DNA of 64,000 nt from contig NMRA01000129.1 in assembly GCA_002633005.1 (NCBI GenBank), positions 565,108-629,107 of the forward strand. Reading direction: 5' to 3'. The translations under genes were made by a program, and so were the position numbers. The stretch is from Phoronis australis. Lineage: Eukaryota > Phoronida > Phoronidae. The notes under the pieces are model-generated. The model saw only the letters and a list, made by a program, of their open reading frames with translations, was not told where the DNA came from and searched no databases. Below, piece after piece: positions 1 through 10,440 of this stretch (within the stretch, counting starts at the first letter, position 1; the number at the start of each line of letters is the position of its first letter).

Positions 1-600
1 GTCTTGTCCAATATTGTCAAAAACTAAAGTAGCCTGTGAGCAATACTTTTGGCAGCCACCAGGTGTCTCTGTTCACCATGTGTCTATAATTTCAATGAAC
101 ATTTTTTTAATTATAAGGATCTATGAATCTCAAACTGTCTCCACGAACTCTTTTATACTACTATGTCAAGTGAATATTGGAACTTGTTTATCTTACTCCT
201 CATACTTTTTATTTAAAAATCATCAGTTTTCTTATATGTGTTAACACCAGTTTAATGTTGCAAAACTACTCAATTCAATAGACTGCAGACAAACAGTTGG
301 CTCAAATCAAGTTGCCCATGACTTGATTAATGGCTTAGTGAACATATTGCACTCTCTTTTTTGAATTGGGATAAGTTAGGATATATGCCAATTGCATTTT
401 TTTGAGTTTTGATGGCTGAAGTAACCAACCTGTCAACATTAACAGGTCAAAAAATACCACCCATTTTTAATGCATCACTTCTTACAGGAACGACCACCCA
501 TAATTTGAGTTTTTTTCTGAAGACCACCACCCATGAATTTTTATTTCTACTTCCGTCCCCCCCCCTCCCACACGGATTTTACTGGAACAGCCCTCAGCCA
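1..600. other. VWA8 intron sequence, nothing recognised
   Basis: AT-rich sequence on the 3' side of VWA8 exon 9 with respect to the gene. No exon, repeat or element was recognised on either strand. Short open frames here have no family resemblance. Confidence 0.4.
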
Positions 601-870
601 TTTCTGAGATACATGAAGGATGTTCTGAGATACATGTACGATATTCTGAGATACATGTACGATGTCCTGGGATACATGTACGATGTTCTGAGAAACATGT
701 ACAATGTTCTGAGATACATCTACAATGTTCTGAGATACATGTACGATGTTCTGAGATACATGTAACTATGATGTTCTGAGATACATGTATGATATTCTGA
801 GATACATGTAACTATGATGTTCTGAGATACATGTATGATGTTCTGAAATACATGTATGATGTTCTGAAGT
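601..870. repeat. 21-bp minisatellite
   Basis: About a dozen head-to-tail units of consensus TGTTCTGAGATACATGTACGA, in the intron left of VWA8 exon 9. Each unit contains the palindrome ACATGT. Because 21 is a multiple of three, it is open in several frames and creates spurious repetitive peptides on both strands. Confidence 0.92.
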
Positions 871-1109
871 TGGCCAAACTTGGGACATTTTCAAAAGTCC
901 TATACAATACCTTAAAACATATTCTATGAGCTTTCCAAATATGGTCGACAGAAATGTACAATAGTTTTTCTGGTTATTGACTTGAGAATAATATGATCCT
1001 AACTGTAGCGTACACAGGCTCAGTGCACTTTGGGTGAACACTGAATAAAGGTCAGATATGTAGCAAATGCACACGCATACATTGAATGTAATAACTGGAT
1101 GATACCAAC

Positions 1110-1323
1110 CTTCAGTGTGTCTTTGACTGCCGTCTGTCCCTCTTTAGCAAGCATGACGTCATATGGGTACAGTCGGTGTATCAGGTCATGCGCTGACACA
1201 TCTGGAGCTTGATTCTGTATTTGAGCAACTGACACCAGGCTATCCACTGGGAAATCAGGAAGACCAAGTGATGTGGATTCATCTGTTAACATGGTGGTGG
1301 CAAATGAAAGGAACTGAGATAGC
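1110..1323 (-). CDS. VWA8: VWA8 exon 9 (last one in the window)
   Basis: A 214-bp exon, acceptor CTTCCGCAG and donor AAG|GTTGGT. It encodes LSQFLSFATTMLTDESTSLG, LPDFPVDSLVSVAQ and later LYPYDVMLAKEGQTAVKDTLK. The family counterpart has the same SFATT...LGLPDFP...LYPY landmarks. No further VWA8 exon was recognised between 1 and 1109, so intron 9 extends past the left edge or a small exon was missed. Confidence 0.92.
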
Positions 1324-4300
1324 CTGCGGAAGTCAAAGAACCAAGATTAGTTGGTCATGAACACTCTTAGAAGAACAACAGAGCAGCATTATATCCTCTT
1401 TATCAAGAGCATCGAAACCACTACTGACTTGAGAAAGCTTTAAATGCTCTTTCTGAATTCTTTATTCAAGGTGACACATAAAATTTCAATTTAATCAATA
1501 TTTCTTTATGAAGGCAAAAACCATGAAGAATGTTTCATGAACCAAACTGAGGTGAAATATGAACCAGGTGTGTAGGTTTGACACACATGCCAATATTTGT
1601 TCATTGACCAGCAAAATCTTGATAACCATGGACAGAAGATGGAATTGTTGGGGAAAAAAAAATGCGACAACTATCAATCATTAATTCAGGGCAAAGTCCC
1701 TCTGACAGTAAAGATTTGAATTGTAAAATTTTAGGGACATGGATAAGGAGCATTATTTATCTCCTTAAAGAAGTATTATTCCAAACAATACATATTAAGG
1801 TAATCACTACCACTCTTAACTAAACGTATTTGTTATGTGAGGAGATGAGACAAGACAGGTTGGTTTTGATCAAACACAGCAGAGAGGTCATGAAACAGTA
1901 TCTCACGAGAAATGGTTAAAACCTACCTTTCTTGAGGAACTTTATTAGCAATATCCCTGATCAGTTGCAGCTGGTCCTGTAATTTAAAACAGTTAATCAG
2001 ATATTACATAATGCCAAAGGTGAGAGAAAGGGGAACACCTCCACTAGTTGTCCCTGTGGTCTCCAGTACAAGAGGCTACCACCTTGTCAATAGACATGAC
2101 ATAATACATAACACAGGATTTGAATTTCAACTTTGATATGTATGTTTAGATTAACATGTACGTTGTTACTACAATTGTACACTTTTACGAGTACCCTTTT
2201 CTGTGTCATAATGTGGGTGAACTAATTTTATCTTATTTTAACGCAACTGAGCAATTTACTAGACTAGTATGTTTTTTGTCAATGACCTACTGGACATCAA
2301 AAACTTACAGAAACTTTACAAAATACAATTTACCTTGAAAGGCAAAGAAGTAATATTTCGAGCTTGGAAACGAGATCTCAGAGGTGGGTCTAGTGGATTT
2401 CCATGGTAGCGTGGAACAGGAAGTCCTAACGCAATGACACGAAACCTTTCGTCAACACGGACAAGTTTCCAGGCGTCTAATTCATTTTTACTATGATCCT
2501 GCAACACAGAGTAATGAAAAATCAAATAAAAACCTTCTGCATCAACTGCAATATAATGTTCCTATCATGTTCATTCAAAATTAACTTGTCAAAAAGATTA
2601 CTACAGTTACACAGCCACAGATGACAGACATATTAATTTTATGTATTACGCTCCACAATGAGACGTTTAACAATAGTCAAACCAGCTTCGTGTTGCAACA
2701 AATCAGACTTTCTCCAAATGTCAATATCAAATGAAATTTATGAATTACACCTTTTTTCGTTTTAACTAAAACAAAAACTAACAGGAGTTCAAACCATTCA
2801 GTTCAAGATAACTATAATTATTAGGCGGATATACACTAAAATCCACTTAAAACACAGCTTTAAAATTAATCAAGCCATCAATGGCACAAGACTATTTAGA
2901 TTTCTTGTCATGTGACATCCATCCAGCTACAACAATATAGCATTATGTTTGCTTGCAATTCCTACAACATGAGTCTCATCAGGGTTCAAATCTTGGCTTT
3001 ATCAAGACTTTCCATTTGGCTTATTACATTGACAACCTATCTCCCATGCCTCAGATGAACATGTTCACGATAGTCTGGTCTTCATAGCCAGTGGCATGTG
3101 CAAATTAAACTCTAATTAAGAAGTTAATTGGAACCCAACAATCAACTAGATCAGCTCACCTGTCTCCCCACACTTACTTGTAGCAGTTTGTCATAACGGT
3201 CAGCCGCCACCAGGAACCTTCCATCATCCAGTTGCATCTCGCGATTCTCCAGTAAGTTGTTCAATACCGGCAAGACATTCCTCTCCGTCTTTTCAATGCC
3301 CTCCAGGATCAGGACGCGACCTTCAGTAGCGGCACGGACAGCACACTAACAACACAACGGTACAGTAAACTTACTATACAGCAGTAAACTTACTATACAG
3401 CAATACTTGACTGCTGAAGTGCCATAGGACTTCAGTTGATGACTACAATTTCATCTGTTGGTATTCATTCAATAAACATGTATCGTGATGCATAGAAAGT
3501 GACAGTTTGACCTGTATAAAACCCATCACCATGAGCTCTAAGTAACATTAATTTGATGCAAATTGCCTGCTTACACAACATGGAATAAGAATACGTATAA
3601 AAGGATTCTGTTATTGAGAACATCTGCGTGGTTCGGAAGGAAGACTAGTATCCTACACTATACACTGCAACACACACAAGCCAATTACTTGGACAGAATG
3701 CACAAGTCAACTATTAAACTCTGCTACGTGTTCTCACTTGATCTATGTAATAAGCAGTCCCCAATCGTATTTCTCGCCGCTGCTTCAAGTCTGTCTCTGT
3801 TGTGTCGCGTGAGAGAGACACGTATTCAGCTTCTCTTTGAGTGAGTTCCTGAAAAAAACATTTAATTTCCATATATAAACCAAGAGATAATGGACTCCGA
3901 GTGGAAATGTTTAGAAAGTAAATGGAGANGGCTTTTTGAACCTTTTGGTTCGATCACGTGAGCTCTAAGTAACATTAATTTGATGCAAATTGCCTGCTTA
4001 CACAACATGGAATAAGAATATGTATAAAAAGGATTCTGTTATTGAGAACATCTGCGTGGTTCGGAAGGAAGACTAGTACCCTGCACTATACACTGCAACA
4101 CACACAAGCCAATTACTTGGACAGAATGCACAAGTCAACTATTAAACTCTGCTACGTGTTCTCACTTGATCTATGTAATAAGCAGTCCCCAATCGTATTT
4201 CTCGCCGCTGCTTCAAGTCTGTCTCTGTTGTGTCGCGTGAGAGAGACACGTATTCAGCTTCTCTTTGAGTGAGTTCCTGAAAAAAACATTTAATTTCCAT

Positions 4301-7300
4301 ATATAAACCAAGAGATAATGGACTCCGAGTGGAAATGTTTAGAAAGTAAATGGAGAAATGATTGAAATGGGAACTAGAAAATTTAATGCAAAACTGCAAA
4401 AAAACAAGAGAATTCAAATGAGTTAAGCTTGAGAACGATAACTAAATGACAACTGATAGTGACCAAGAATACGAAAACACTAACCAGGTACATAAGGGCA
4501 ATAGCTCGTCTCAGAGGGCCTGGAGGTCCAATCAGAAAAACATCTTGGCCAAGAAGGTCCTGAAACAAAAACATTTCGTGAAGTAAATACGGCGAGAAAA
4601 TTGTCAATTACATTATGAAGTTAGTGTCTACAACACATACTTAGAGAACAAGGAAAATAAAACCTATGTAATATCATTACCATACTGGTGTTCAGTTACC
4701 ACTTGATCAGTAACCTTTGCAATGCATGGCAAACACTTACCATAGTACTATACCGTACATTAATCAATTTACAAAATAGATTGTTAATATGAGTCAGCCT
4801 CAGGATAATGATTAGTGTTATGGACTCGCAACTGAAAGTTTGAGCGTTTAATCCCCAGTAGCCATGCAGTTAAGCCCTTGAGCAAGGCAGTTAACCTGCG
4901 TTAGCTCAGTCAGTTCAACTGTAAGAATGAGTAGCAGTCATGGCAAGGATCTGAAGTAAATTGCAGTGGACCAATGTCCTGAATGACTCTCACCCACTCA
5001 TACTGCAAAAGAACAGAGTTTGCAGACAGGACAATGAGTCTTGATTGCTTGTGACGGAAGGATTTGCAAGTTAGAGCATTTCACTGATAAATGGGCAAAT
5101 GTTTTAACAGTAAGCAATCCCTGAGGTGTGGGTGTGAACAGTGAATGTTCCACTAATATATATGAATTAGTTATAGTCATGTGAAATAATATAAATGACA
5201 CGTTTCTGTTTGTGTGGCATGCAGAAATTTATAACGACAAACACTTACAGAAACAATTAGTGCATTGTGCCAAGACCACCTGTCTAAGGTAACACATCAC
5301 CAAAGGGTTCACTCTAGAGGTGGCGTCAGTCACTACCAATTCTACTAAGCAACATAGCAAAGGCAAACATTTAGTATAAACCTGACAGACAGTAATGCTA
5401 CAGTTATTAAATCCTTGGCTGAAAGTCAAAGAAATTGATAAGCCTGCTTTTTATTACAGATATAGTTACCTTTTGCATTATCCATTTCAAGTCTCGTAAC
5501 ACTGACTGAGGAATGACTTCAGGCACTAAAAATGAAACAGATCATTCATATTAGCTCATACACTTACTGAATACAGCAGGCTTTTTAACGGTTCTTCATA
5601 CATATGCCGAGACTGGTGCATTATGGTACACTTGTATGAAATTCCCATTGCATTTATGGACATGTTTCCCAAAATTTGTCATTCGAAGTATATGTAGAAC
5701 GGCAGTAAAAAGGTCGAGGTCAAGAATTATTCTCTTAATGATTTGCATCTGTCCAATCGATAAAATAAGTTCTGAAGTCACACAATTTTTAAATTTTTAA
5801 AAAGGCTTTCGGTTTTCCACTATTGCACTGTGGCCAAAGTACGGAAGTAGGGCAGCTAAGCAGCAGTTTTGGTTTGTTAAACTAACTCAAAAAAATTGAC
5901 TCATCTTAGTAAGGAGTTGGCCAATTTTAGGCCTGCAAAACAGCACATTATGTCTTTGAAACCTAACTACTTACAGTATTTGACTGGAACCAGCTCGGGA
6001 TTCTTAGCATTTTGAACAGCTATACTGGTCTCTCCAATAGAAACTTTGCCATCAGCTGAAATGTTAAGTAAATAACATTGTAAGTGACCAAAACCTTGAT
6101 TAAAAGTGTTGCAATGAGATATCATTAAATCATGTAAAATGAAATCACTTTCGTAACATTCCTACACTCAACCATATTTATACACCTGTACTGCATCCAG
6201 AGGGGAAAAAGACATGTCCCCAATTTGTGCTGCCTTCTAAACAAGACTGGCTGACAGGTGATCTACCTCCACAATCCCTGTTAGACCCCCGCACATTAAA
6301 TGAGCAAACACAAGAACCTTTCTGACCGAAATCGGGATTAGTGTAGATTTTGTTCAAGATGAAAGAATGTGAAGATATCGATGGTTTCACAGGTCAACAC
6401 ATGAAAATTATGTGGTATTTCAAACTTTAATGGTTATTAAGCCAGTACTAGAGTAATTTTCCAAAAATGCTTCTGGTATTCAGGGGTGGGGCAGTTGATG
6501 TGTGCTAGCTTCAACAAAAACGTATGCGACACTACTAGGCCTAGGATCAGTGGGGGAGGCAATGTCACAGCATGACTTTAACTAGGCAATGACCATCGCC
6601 TCTGTTGGCCCGAACCAGAGGCGATGCAGAGGCTATAGGCGCTCTGTACGCCGGAAGCTTTTCGGCGAATTACGCCTCGCACCGACTAAACCATCAACGT
6701 CACGTTGTTATAAATACCTTTTGCGCATAGAGGAACACCTGAGGCGGTTGTCGATGTGTTCAATTCCTTCCAACTCGAACAAATACTCCCATTATCAAAC
6801 TTTTTCTTCGAGCAGTCCCTATTTCAGTTCCCAAAATCGTGAACTCACCATTTTTATACTGCGCACGCTCCAATTTTCACCGCGCTCGCTAGGTGATGTG
6901 ACTTCATGACCTCAATCTTTAAATATGCCAAAGGTGAGCCATTGCAGTCTTGTCATTCAAATGTTCATTTCCAAAATACCACCACTTATACTTGTCTTTA
7001 ACTGGCGTTCCTTGAAACTGATTGTATTTCAATGAATTATTGTTTGTATTTGATAAAAATAAATGCTGTTGATATGACATTTAATAGTCATTGTGCACAT
7101 ATTTGACATTTCAATGTTTAACAACACGGCAAATGCACGGCTGGTTCCCGGCAGCACGGACGCGAAGGGCGGGAACTTCAGCTTTCAAAGTTCGCCGGTA
7201 GGTCCGCAACTTCTGACCTTCGGCCTGGTTAAAAAAATGAAAATGTTGATTTCACGATTTTGGGAACTGAAATATGGACTGCTCGAAGAAAAAGTTTCAT

Positions 7301-8049
7301 AACGGGAGTATTTGTTCGAGTTGGAAGGAATTAAACACATCGACAACCTCCTAAGGTGTTCCTCTATGCGCAAAAGGTATTTATAACAACGTGACTTTGA
7401 CGGTTTAGTCGGTGCGAGGCATAATTCGCCGAAAAGCTTCCGGCATACAGAGCGCCTATAGCCTCTGCATCGCCTCTGGTTCGGGCCAACAGAGGCGATG
7501 GTCATTGCCTAGACTTTAACTAGAACGGTACTGGTCGGATATAGTGTTCCCTGATTTTGAGAACCAGTTTCATTTTGTTATTCAGTGATTGCCTGGTGCT
7601 CAACATCAGGAACCGCTATCCAACCAATGTAAAGTCACGTACATCACGGTACATGGCCTTGGCTTGGGTCGTGGATTTTAAAACCAGTTTGATGTCCATT
7701 TCAATCATTGGAGGAAGCTGTTTGTACAAATCCAGGACCTATTGAACTTAACTGGTGGCAGTAGCAAATTCCGTCGTAATGAAAATACTGAAAGTTTTAA
7801 ACATAGAGTCAGACCTTCGTACAACTTACAAGACACTGCTCTGTAAGATACCAGTTTAAGCGGGTTTTCGAAATTCACATTTTTGAAGTTAAGAATTCCT
7901 CGTAGATTCTGTAACCTGCGGAGAGATTTCTCGGCATTCATTCGCAACAGAGGAAGCATGGGGAGTAAAAGACTGAGAGCCGCTTGCGCATGCCGATCAC
8001 AGACACATATCTTTACTAGCAGAGATAACACTTGCACGGAACCGATCAA
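1110..8049 (-). CDS. VWA8: VWA8 (5' part; nine exons, gene continues beyond left edge)
   Basis: von Willebrand factor A domain-containing protein 8 is a large dynein-like AAA+ ATPase of the mitochondrial matrix side. The window holds its N-terminal ~350 residues. Exons in transcription order are 7959(or 8049)-7830, 6055-5975, 5525-5470, 4559-4485, 4276-4166, 3345-3178, 2498-2334, 1976-1927 and 1323-1110. Each has AG/GT borders and all phases join without a break. Diagnostic segments recalled from the vertebrate protein are the degenerate P-loop GPPGPLRR, the run SRDTTETDLKQRREIR, the Walker-B-like LILEGIEKTERN, NVLPVLNNLLENREMQL, and the sensor/arginine-finger region VPRYHGNPLDPPLRSRFQAR. The C-terminal two thirds, including the VWA domain, must lie left of position 1. 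Oddity: exon 4276-4166 has a second copy at 3848-3738. Identification rests on remembered family sequence, not a search. Confidence 0.92.
1927..1976 (-). CDS. VWA8: VWA8 exon 8
   Basis: A 50-bp exon encoding DQLQLIRDIANKVPQE plus two bases of an Arg codon, between AAATTACAG and AAAG|GTAGGT. It joins in frame to exon 9 (RLSQFLSFATT). It is too short to be recognised alone, but its place, phase and splice sites fit. Confidence 0.88.
2334..2498 (-). CDS. VWA8: VWA8 exon 7 (sensor / arginine-finger region)
   Basis: A 165-bp phase 0/0 exon with acceptor TTGCAG and donor AAG|GTAAAT. It encodes DHSKNELDAWKLVRVDERF then RVIALGLPVPRYHGNPLDPP and LRSRFQARNITSLPFK. NPLDPPLRSRF fits the place where AAA+ proteins carry the second-region-of-homology arginine(s). 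Confidence 0.94.
3178..3345 (-). CDS. VWA8: VWA8 exon 6 (Walker B region)
   Basis: A 168-bp phase 0/0 exon, acceptor GTTGTTAG and donor CAA|GTAAGT. It encodes CAVRAATEGRVLILEGIEKT, then ERNVLPVLNNLLENREMQL and a segment ending DRYDKLLQ. VLILEG is the hydrophobic strand plus acidic residue of the Walker B position. NVLPVLNNLLENREMQL is close to identical to the vertebrate protein as I recall it. Confidence 0.94.
3738..3848 (-). CDS. VWA8: second copy of VWA8 exon 5
   Basis: Same 37 codons and same splice borders as 4166-4276, within a duplication (3532-3928 and 3959-4356) that differs at only a few bases. Both copies are phase 0/0, so a transcript using both would stay in frame but repeat SRDTTETDLKQRREIR. 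The duplication junction has a single N at 3929 followed by ~30 bp seen only once. This is what an assembler leaves when it abuts two overlapping contigs or two haplotypes, so this copy may be an artefact rather than a real tandem exon. Confidence 0.5.
4166..4276 (-). CDS. VWA8: VWA8 exon 5 (copy next to its unambiguous exon 4)
   Basis: A 111-bp phase 0/0 exon of 37 codons starting ELTQREAEYVSLSRD and ending TAYYIDQ, with acceptor TTTTTTCAG and donor CAA|GTGAGA. It follows MYL of exon 4 as in the vertebrate order and is completed by CAVRAATEGR of exon 6. An almost identical copy lies at 3738-3848. Either alone satisfies the reading frame. I treat this copy as the primary one because the sequence upstream of it is continuous with exon 4 with no N. 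Confidence 0.9.
4485..4559 (-). CDS. VWA8: VWA8 exon 4 (degenerate P-loop)
   Basis: This 75-bp phase 0/0 exon reads DLLGQDVFLIGPPGPLRR AIALMYL. GPPGPLRR is the family's unusual first nucleotide-binding loop, which lacks the usual GK[ST]. Acceptor is TTTCAG|GAC and donor CTG|GTTAGT. Confidence 0.93.
4805..4985 (+). repeat. SINE-like fragment with conserved central motif
   Basis: It contains a tRNA-B-box-like stretch (GTTTAATCCCC) followed by CCCTTGAGCAAGGCAGTTAA. The CCCTTGAGCAAGGCA motif recurs in the central region of many animal SINEs. It lies in the intron between VWA8 exons 3 and 4. The A-box end is degenerate. Assignment rests on motif memory only. Confidence 0.55.
5470..5525 (-). CDS. 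VWA8: VWA8 exon 3
   Basis: This 56-bp exon between CATTTTTAG and AAG|GTAACT encodes PEVIPQSVLRDLKWIMQK. It matches the family sequence ending LRWIMQK, which runs directly into DLLGQDVFLIGPPGP of the next exon. Confidence 0.88.
5975..6055 (-). CDS. VWA8: VWA8 exon 2
   Basis: This 81-bp exon follows acceptor TTTCAG and ends TACT|GTAAGT. It encodes DGKVSIGETSIAVQNAKNPE then LVPVKY, corresponding to the vertebrate VWA8 segment ending in KNPELVP just before the first AAA module. Phase is 1 in, 1 out (split Leu codon with the next exon). Confidence 0.87.
6582..7512. mobile_element. 931-bp foldback (long-TIR) DNA element in VWA8 intron 1
   Basis: The left arm starts CTAGGCAATGACCATCGCC and the right end is its reverse complement. 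The arms (about 6582-6862 and 7233-7512) are near-identical inverted copies of ~280 bp around a ~370-bp unique centre. The 7-bp sequence ACTTTAA flanks both sides (6575-6581 and 7513-7519), as expected of a target-site duplication. The arms carry a mirrored open frame that is simply the inverted repeat read twice. No transposase was seen, so it is non-autonomous. Confidence 0.88.
7830..8049 (-). CDS. VWA8: VWA8 exon 1 (N-terminus, mitochondrial-type presequence)
   Basis: The exon ends TCTT|GTAAGT at 7830, a perfect donor in phase 1, which joins the CT starting the next exon to make Ser. The open frame has ATGs at 8049, 7959 and 7941. I prefer 7959 (MLPLLRMNAEKSLRR...). It gives a 43-residue start rich in Leu, Arg, Lys and Asn and poor in acidic residues, as expected for a mitochondrial targeting presequence, which vertebrate VWA8 also carries. 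The 8049 start would add 30 hydrophobic/cysteine-rich residues. The N-terminus is poorly conserved in this family, so assignment depends on the donor, the phase match and position. A cDNA 5' end would settle the start. Confidence 0.7.
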
Positions 8050-8388
8050 AGATCACCTCCACTCATGCTTACTGTTGAAAAATCGGAGGAATGTGATTGT
8101 TATCTTCATGTGTGAAGAGCTCCCTGACCTCTGTAGACAGTGACTTCTGTCGCTTGCTTGTGAGGTCGTCGTGTATGCAAATGCAGTGGGTCATTAATCA
8201 TTGACATTTTACCGATAGTATTTCCGTAATCATCATCAATCTTGTTAATTGTAATCTATTTATGCAGTTTGAATATCAGTTTTCATGCATAGCTTACCAC
8301 TTGGAAGACACCAGCACTCGGGTAACGTCTTCCTGCTACTGAGTCAGTACAGGACCATTGGGGGCCGGGTGACTACCGGGGAGGGCAA

Positions 8389-8390
<2 letters not shown>
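8050..8390 (-). promoter_or_regulatory. presumed VWA8 5' flank / promoter region
   Basis: This is the sequence immediately upstream of the most upstream VWA8 ATG. No TATA box or other core element is convincing. The label rests only on position. Confidence 0.3.
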
Positions 8391-8443
<53 letters not shown>

Positions 8444-8444
8444 N
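8391..8444. other. poly-C run ending in N (assembly break)
   Basis: Fifty-three C residues followed by an N. This is probably a sequencing or assembly limit rather than a real homopolymer of this exact length. The polyproline frame across it is not a gene. Confidence 0.85.
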
Positions 8445-9265
8445 ATTAGAGTAATAATTATTGAAAATTCGGACATAATGAGAAAAAGTATGGGCAGTTC
8501 AGCATTCACTGCAAAAATACGAGAAATTTATTACAAGACCAGAATAATTATTGACACTGAGAAATATATGATTGAATTAATTTTGCCAACAAACGTACAA
8601 CCGGTGACATTGTGAAATGCTGACATGTGATGTGAATGAATATGTATAAATATAAAGACTGATGATATGACAAATGAAAATTATGCAGAAGAGAATAGCA
8701 CAGGAATTTTTTAAAAATTTGTTTCAGCTTGGGTCGCAAGATGGAAAGGCTAATAAAAGGAAGAAAAGGCTTACGAACATGAATGGAAAAACAAGATTAT
8801 ATGAAATAAGGTAAGAAAACATTGGTACATAGTAAATGAGAATCAGCTGGCATGTTTCATGGTAGCTCATTCAAGCTGTCTAGTGGCGGCCGGGTAAGCT
8901 TTCATGTACGTCCGGTCCTCGCTCAGGTGGAATTGGTAGGCATGCCCTCTAGACATACCGATATATTCCTTACAGAAAAATACGAATTTTAAAGAAAATA
9001 TGACAACTCGATATGCAGAAAACTCGAAAGGTTGTACTTGTAGTTTTTATATTGAGTCACCTTGTTTTTGTTTTACTTGAGTCAAAATCAAGTAATTTTT
9101 AATCGGTAACTTTTGACAATTAAAAGTAAATCGTGCGATAATTTTATGTTTCAAGGAATTTGTATGTAAGTTGCACGCGGAAAAATCAAAATCATTCTAC
9201 CATTGAATTTGAAGTAACTGTAAACGCGTGTTCCGCACAAGAAAGATGACTTTTGATTTGAACCA
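8445..9265. other. intergenic, nothing recognised
   Basis: AT-rich sequence between the poly-C break and the acidic-tail segment. No coding exon, RNA or repeat was recognised. If the minus-strand segment at 9266 is a terminal exon, its 3' UTR and polyA signal would fall here. An AATAAA on the minus strand near 8525-8530 is a weak candidate. Confidence 0.35.
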
Positions 9266-9454
9266 CTATTCTTCTTCTTCTTCTTCAGCTTTCCCGGCCA
9301 TGTAGCTTAGATAGTCAGTCTGGTCTTTTGGGCGAAATCTGCAGTTCGCCGCAATGATGCCGTCGGGCCCCACAGTTTTACCTTGAGTTCCACCGGACTG
9401 GGCCATGTCTGGCGCCTTAATCAAATTATGAGTGTAAATTGCTGTCTCTTGCAA
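9266..9454 (-). CDS. unidentified acidic-tailed C-terminal coding segment
   Basis: A compact, non-repetitive frame reads APDMAQSGGTQGKTVGPDG, IIAANCRFRPKDQTDYLSYM, then AGKAEEEEEE and stop. The composition and a balanced centre (CRFRPKDQTDYL) look like genuine protein. The ATG at MAQSGG is in good context (GACATGG), giving 47 residues, or the segment is the last exon of a longer gene with an acceptor near 9440. I do not recognise the family. A LINE fragment begins immediately to its right, so any upstream exons have been pushed away. It sits tail-to-head with VWA8 on the same strand. Confidence 0.4.
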   Translation of the reverse strand: MQETAIYTHNLIKAPDMAQSGGTQGKTVGPDGIIAANCRFRPKDQTDYLSYMAGKAEEEEEE

Positions 9455-10370
9455 ATATTGATACCTTCTATCTTGACATCTTGATTGCTTGGGAAGAAAT
9501 TAGTGTTCATTTACATAAGGACATAACAATTGTAAACCAAGTAGTGTGGAATAACAAAAACATATTGATTAATAGGAGGACTGTATTCTTTAATAGTTTC
9601 TTTGAGGCTGGTATTACTTTTGTGAAGGATCTTTTGAACTTTGAAAATAAATATCTGACATGGAAGGTTTTGAAAAATAGATATAAGCTTTCAAATTGGA
9701 TTCATTATGCTGCTTTGAGACGTGCGATTAAGTTGAAAGCTGATCCTTCAATTTCAAAATGCATATATACCCAGTCAAGCTAAATTACTAATGTGTTTTC
9801 TAGAAATATTTTGCTTTCCAAAATTGTTTTGCCTCCTGATATAGAGTACAGCTTAACTGACAATTACTCTAGAAAACGAATTAAACAAATTTATGTTCTT
9901 CCACACAAACTCTTGTTACCTCCTTATGTTAAAACCTCTAAGTAATTCTATATTCATAGAAAAGTGTTTACAAAACTTATTTTGAAAAAGATTAACTTAG
10001 TCAGTGATGACAAGTGTGCATCTTGTGGAACTGTTGAGACTTTTAACCAAATGTTTGTGGAATGTGGTTCTGTGAAAACTTTGTGGTGTGAAATTTAATT
10101 TACTTTTAATTTACGTAACTGCACAACACGATTTAGTCCTGGATAGAAATGTTATTTTAACAGCATATTTTGGATGTAATTTTGAAGATATCAATACCAT
10201 ATTAATTATTTGCCAGTATTTCATCCATAAATGTTCTAGAAGCCAGATTATTCCTAAATATTCACAATTTCAATGTTTCTTGTATAATTATTGTAAAGTA
10301 AGGAATATACAACCCCGCAAAACTGCTTTTTGGGAAACCATCAATGCCTATTTATTTTAGACCAACCGTG
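9455..10370 (+). pseudogene. degenerate non-LTR retrotransposon (LINE) ORF2 3' end
   Basis: The frame at 9439-9783 (TFYLDILIAWEEISVHL, then VVWNNKNILINRRTVFFNSF and EAGITFVKDLLNF) has the W-N/I-K pattern and the AGI..V.DLL block typical of the region after the reverse transcriptase in L1/Tx1-like LINEs. Farther on (about 9990-10095), after stops and frame changes, DDKCASCGTVETFNQMFVEC is the C..C...H/C zinc-knuckle-like motif at the end of such ORFs. The 5' portion with the reverse transcriptase core is absent, so this is a 5'-truncated dead copy. Confidence 0.75.
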
Positions 10371-10440
10371 AATTTTTGTAATTTAGACATGTTTGTGTGC
10401 GTGTGTGTGTGCCTGTGTTTCATTTGCAAAGATCTTATTG

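Larger units (their letters stand above)
3532..4356. repeat. ~397-bp direct duplication containing VWA8 exon 5
   Basis: Copy 1 runs 3532-3928 and copy 2 runs 3959-~4356, offset 427-428 bp, with only scattered substitutions and one 1-bp indel in an A-run. The junction holds one N (3929) and ~30 bp of unique sequence. Confidence 0.93.

Noticed and set aside
409-1074. Open frames on both strands with repeated RYMYDVL-like or SEHHTCI-like peptides
   Set aside because: They are translations of the 21-bp minisatellite, whose period is a multiple of three.
6589-7505. Two 106-codon frames starting MTIASVGPNQRRC on opposite strands
   Set aside because: They are the two arms of the foldback element. 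Identity is due to the inverted repeat, and neither shows a protein family.
8388-8615. Polyproline frame
   Set aside because: Created by a poly-C run ending at an N, an assembly or sequencing artefact.
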